From assembly GCA_025617745.1 (NCBI GenBank), contig CM046870.1, positions 30,275,927 through 30,339,926 of the forward strand: a stretch of DNA of 64,000 nt, in the 5' to 3' direction. The notes beneath the pieces are model-generated. The model saw only the letters and a list, made by a program, of their open reading frames with translations, made no database searches and was not told the DNA's origin. Both the position numbers and the translations under genes were made by a program. This stretch comes from Heliocidaris erythrogramma. Taxonomy: Eukaryota > Echinodermata > Echinoidea > Camarodonta > Echinometridae. Positions 61,152-64,000 of the stretch are shown here, in pieces (within the stretch, counting starts at the first letter, position 1; the number at the start of each line of letters is the position of its first letter).

Positions 61152-62770
61152 CTCCTACCCGCAGGCCCATTTACCTGGGTGCTGAAATAGACATCGTGAA
61201 CCAAGTTGCCCGCCCCAGTCGGGAGAGGGTTCAAGGAATTGTCTTACTAGCTCGATCTCTTCGTCTCTTACATCGAGTTCGGGCAGGCCGATGGCTCCAA
61301 TCCTTGGGCCACTTATCGAGCCTTGTGGATGTCCTCCAAGACTGTCGGCTTCATATGAGGCCATTCCAACTTCATCTTCTGAAGTTTTTCAAGCCCAGTG
61401 TAGACTCTCTCAAGGTGTGGATTCCTCTCACCGGGAAATCAAACGCCTGCTTATCCCCTGGTCGAAAGAGTCGTTCCTTCTTCAAGGCAAGTCTCTTCCC
61501 ACGCCCCTTCCGTCAGTCACCATCTCCACGGATGCCTCTCTTCTGGGGTGGGGCAGCCTTTGTTCGGACCAGGTGGTCTCGGGGGACTGGTCACACCTGT
61601 GCACCTTGCCCCACATCAATGTATTGGAGTTGATGGCAGTCTTCATGTCTCTCCGTCTTTTCGGGAACATGATTGTAGGTCGCTCCGTCCTGATTTTGAC
61701 GGACAACACCTCTGTTGCTGCCTACATCAACCAACAAGGCGGGACTCGTTCCACTACTCTGAACGATCTGACCGCCAAGCTTTGGAGGTGGTGTCGGTCT
61801 CACCGAGTAATTCCGATCGCCTCTTATGTTCCCGGCCAGGACAATCTGATTGCAGATTTTCTGTCCCGGGGCATGTGCCTTCCCTCCGAGTGGACACTGA
61901 ATCAAGAGGTCTTTGATTACCTCAGTTCAGTCTGGGTCCCTCTAGAGATAGATCTGTTTGCGACATCTCTCAATCATCGCCTCCCGAGATACTGCTCTCG
62001 AGTGCGAGATCAGGCGTGGGTTCTGCTCATAGCACCTTGTTGGCCGAGGAGACCTTGGTTTCCTCTTCTTCTGTCTCTGCTGGACGGTCGGCCACTCTCC
62101 CTTCCCGGAGAGCAGACCTCATAGCTCAGCCCCTATCGGGGATCCTCCACCTTCGTCCAGCGGCTCTGCATTTGACCGCCTGGCCTCTGTCGGGGAGGAT
62201 GCGAGGACTGCAGGACTCTCAGAGAGAGCCTCCCAGTTCATAGTCCAGAGTAGAAGAGAATCTACCCGAGCTGTTTACAACTCGAGGTTAGAAGCCTTCC
62301 ATGCTTGGTGTGGGGAGACGGGAGTTTTCTCCCCATTCTGCCTCTGTCGGTGCTATTGCGGATTTCTTGATCGCCCTTTTCGATAAGGGTAGATCTCTCT
62401 CTACCATTCATGGATACCGTTCAGCTATTGCTGCGGTTCACCTTGGTTTTCTGATGGTTCGGGAGTTTCGAACTCTCCCTTCTTGACCTATTTGCTGAGG
62501 TCGTTCTTCTTAGAACGACCAGCAAATCGCCAGTTGACTCCTGCGTGGAGCCTTCCTTTGGGTTTGGACGCTTCGGCCAAACCGCCCTTTGAGCCGTTGT
62601 GCAAAGCGTTGTTACACCATCTCTCGGTTAAGACCGCCTTTATTTCACTATTGCATCTGGGCAGAGGAGAAGCACTATTCAGGCTCTCTCTACGGCTCCC
62701 GGGCATATCAGATGGAAAGGCAAGGTGTACATCTTGTCCCTCGATCTTCGTTATTGCCTGGAGCATCATA
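61152..62770 (+). pseudogene. DIRS-like retrotransposon remnant: RT end, RNase H, tyrosine recombinase
   Basis: Frame one (61152 to about 61440) gives YLGAEIDIVNQVARPSRERV and CRLHMRPFQLHLLKFF, the end of a DIRS/Ngaro-type RT. Frame two (about 61440-62124) gives the RNase H-like block: TISTDASLLGWGSL, INVLELMAVFMSLRLF, ILTDNTSVAAYINQQGG and PGQDNLIADFLSR, then EIDLFATSLNHRLPRYCSR. After a stop, frames around 62233-62770 give ESTRAVYNSRLEAFHAWC and RSLSTIHGYRSAIAAVHLGF, the N-terminal part of a DIRS tyrosine recombinase. At least three frame changes and stops make it inactive. The catalytic Arg-His-Arg-Tyr set was not seen. GC-richer than its surroundings, which suggests a fairly recent insertion. 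Confidence 0.88.
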
Positions 62771-62934
62771 AAATTTCTTTGTCTCCTTGTAAAAAATCTG
62801 ATTTGTGAATTTCAGCTAATACCTTGATTTTAATTATAAGATTTGAGAGCAGAATTATCCGCTGTCAAATGTCATTTGACCGATATAACTTTTGCTTCCT
62901 TCCTTATAGAATGATCATGATATACAGCCCTGGA

Positions 62935-63747
62935 AAAAAATTATTAGACCAACCTCTTTTAAAGGCGTGTGTGGGAAGTGTCACTTGGTTACTGTACATC
63001 ATTAATTGAACTTTCAAATTGATTTCTACTAGCTAAGTCATAATGATTGGATGACTACTCCCTAAAACAATTAACCCCTACAATAACTAACCCCTCGGAC
63101 AATTACCCCTAGGATAATTAACCCCCCCCCCCCCCCCCGGTCAATTATCCCCAAAGGACAATTAGACCTAAAGGCATGCACCCCCAAATGAAAATATGTT
63201 AGAGGAATTATTGTCCTGGGGATATTCTCGAGGGGTAGGAAAGGTTTGAAAGAAATATTCTGAAAGTAATGGTCTCTGGGATAATCGTCAAGGAGGTATG
63301 CCTGATTGACTGGTTAAGCAATGTTCACTTCTCTAGAGGCAGTTTGTTCAGTTCTTGGTGGAAAATTGCTACATGTACATTTGATGATAGCAGCCATGCC
63401 TTGTGGCATGCTGTCAATAAGGGGTTGCATTTTTTTCTCTTCACAGCAGCTCATTCATGTACCTAGAATATATGCTTTCAATCTTGTCTTTAATTTTTAT
63501 GTCACTTCAAATGTTCTCAGAAGAATCATAAGCAGACCATAGTGCTTGAACCAAGACAAGTATAGGAAAATGGGGGGGGGGGGGCGATTTATGCGGCATT
63601 TTGTCCTGGGGTAACTGTCACAAAGGGAATTGTAATGGGGAGTAGTAGCCATTAATAATGAATGAGCTGTTAATAATCATTTTCCTAGTTTTAACATTGC
63701 CTGTATGCCTCCAAATGCACCTGGTCTAATAAATTTTTCCAGGGCTG
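62935..63747. mobile_element. Tc1/mariner-like MITE (813 bp)
   Basis: CAGCCCTGGAAAAAAATTAT at the left and its near-perfect complement (AAATTTTTCCAGGGCTG) at the right; matching continues through TTAGACCA for ~27 bases. TA borders both sides (62933-62934, 63748-63749), as expected for Tc1/mariner. The interior has poly-C and poly-G runs and no transposase. Confidence 0.85.
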
Positions 63748-63749
63748 TA

Positions 63750-64000
63750 CATCATCATGATAATTAAAACAAAAGGAATATCTTTTTTACTTTATAAAGC
63801 ACATAGTTGTATCTTTTTGTCTTCATGAAATGAATTCGATTCATTATTTCACTGAATATTTTTAGCCAGAGACATAAAATAGCAGAATTACCGAGTAAAA
63901 AAACATGCTTCTGGTAAAAATATTTTTATCAGCATAATTGTTACAAAAAGTGTATAAAGATTAAGGAGAATTATTGATTTTTAAAAATGAGCATGCACCT
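63750..64000. other. no gene seen
   Basis: AT-rich end of the window, no recognisable feature. Confidence 0.4.

Overview
This is animal genomic DNA: intron-rich, AT-rich and crowded with repeats. The best guess is a marine invertebrate deuterostome, most likely an echinoderm such as a sea urchin. That rests on ACE2-like peptidase genes with animal-type splice sites, abundant foldback elements built like sea-urchin TU elements, DIRS and non-LTR fragments, and long poly-C/poly-G tracts. Species cannot be fixed from sequence alone.

Region 1 (1-22.5 kb) holds two tandem, same-strand genes for a single-domain M2 metallopeptidase of the angiotensin-converting-enzyme family. Copy A (599-6245) is visible from an internal exon to its stop; its 5' exons lie outside the window. 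Copy B (9821-20549) is complete: 13 exons joining in frame to 664 codons, from signal peptide to a hydrophobic C-terminal tail. Shared exons have identical intron phases, and the downstream non-coding DNA is also homologous, so a large segment was duplicated. Both copies keep the HEMGH...E zinc site and have an ACE2-type arginine in the specificity pocket, but lack the chloride-II arginine. Their introns carry foldback elements and simple repeats.

Region 2 (22.5-31.2 kb) has no intact gene. It holds microsatellites, three tRNA-Thr-like sequences (two as an inverted pair), a RecQ-helicase fragment, a non-LTR reverse-transcriptase remnant and tandem duplications.

Region 3 (31.2-44.9 kb) contains a plus-strand gene in which five coding exons join in phase (349 codons, open at the 3' end). 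It encodes a very acidic N-terminal part, tentatively RBM33-like, then a lysine-rich exon. Its introns hold a Harbinger-type element with a Myb/SANT ORF, an almost perfect hAT-like palindrome and several families of ~140-bp tandem repeats, one of which carries DR1 nuclear-receptor-like motifs.

Region 4 (46.8-57.3 kb) is the most unusual part: a foldback element, about 3.1 kb originally and now 10.5 kb. Its loop carries an exact 100-codon open segment resembling a captured host or transposon gene. The arms were later hit by a 1.7-kb TTAA element (carrying an acidic, possibly P2RX7-like exon), a 5.3-kb TTAA element with inverted tandem arrays (itself hit by a TTAA/CCC piggyBac-like MITE), and a small palindrome. 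The intact arm and the tandem units show what the empty sites looked like, so the order of insertion can be read.

Region 5 (57.3-64 kb) is a retroelement graveyard: a non-LTR 3' end, a non-LTR endonuclease fragment, a DIRS-like RT/RNase H/tyrosine-recombinase remnant and a Tc1/mariner-like MITE.
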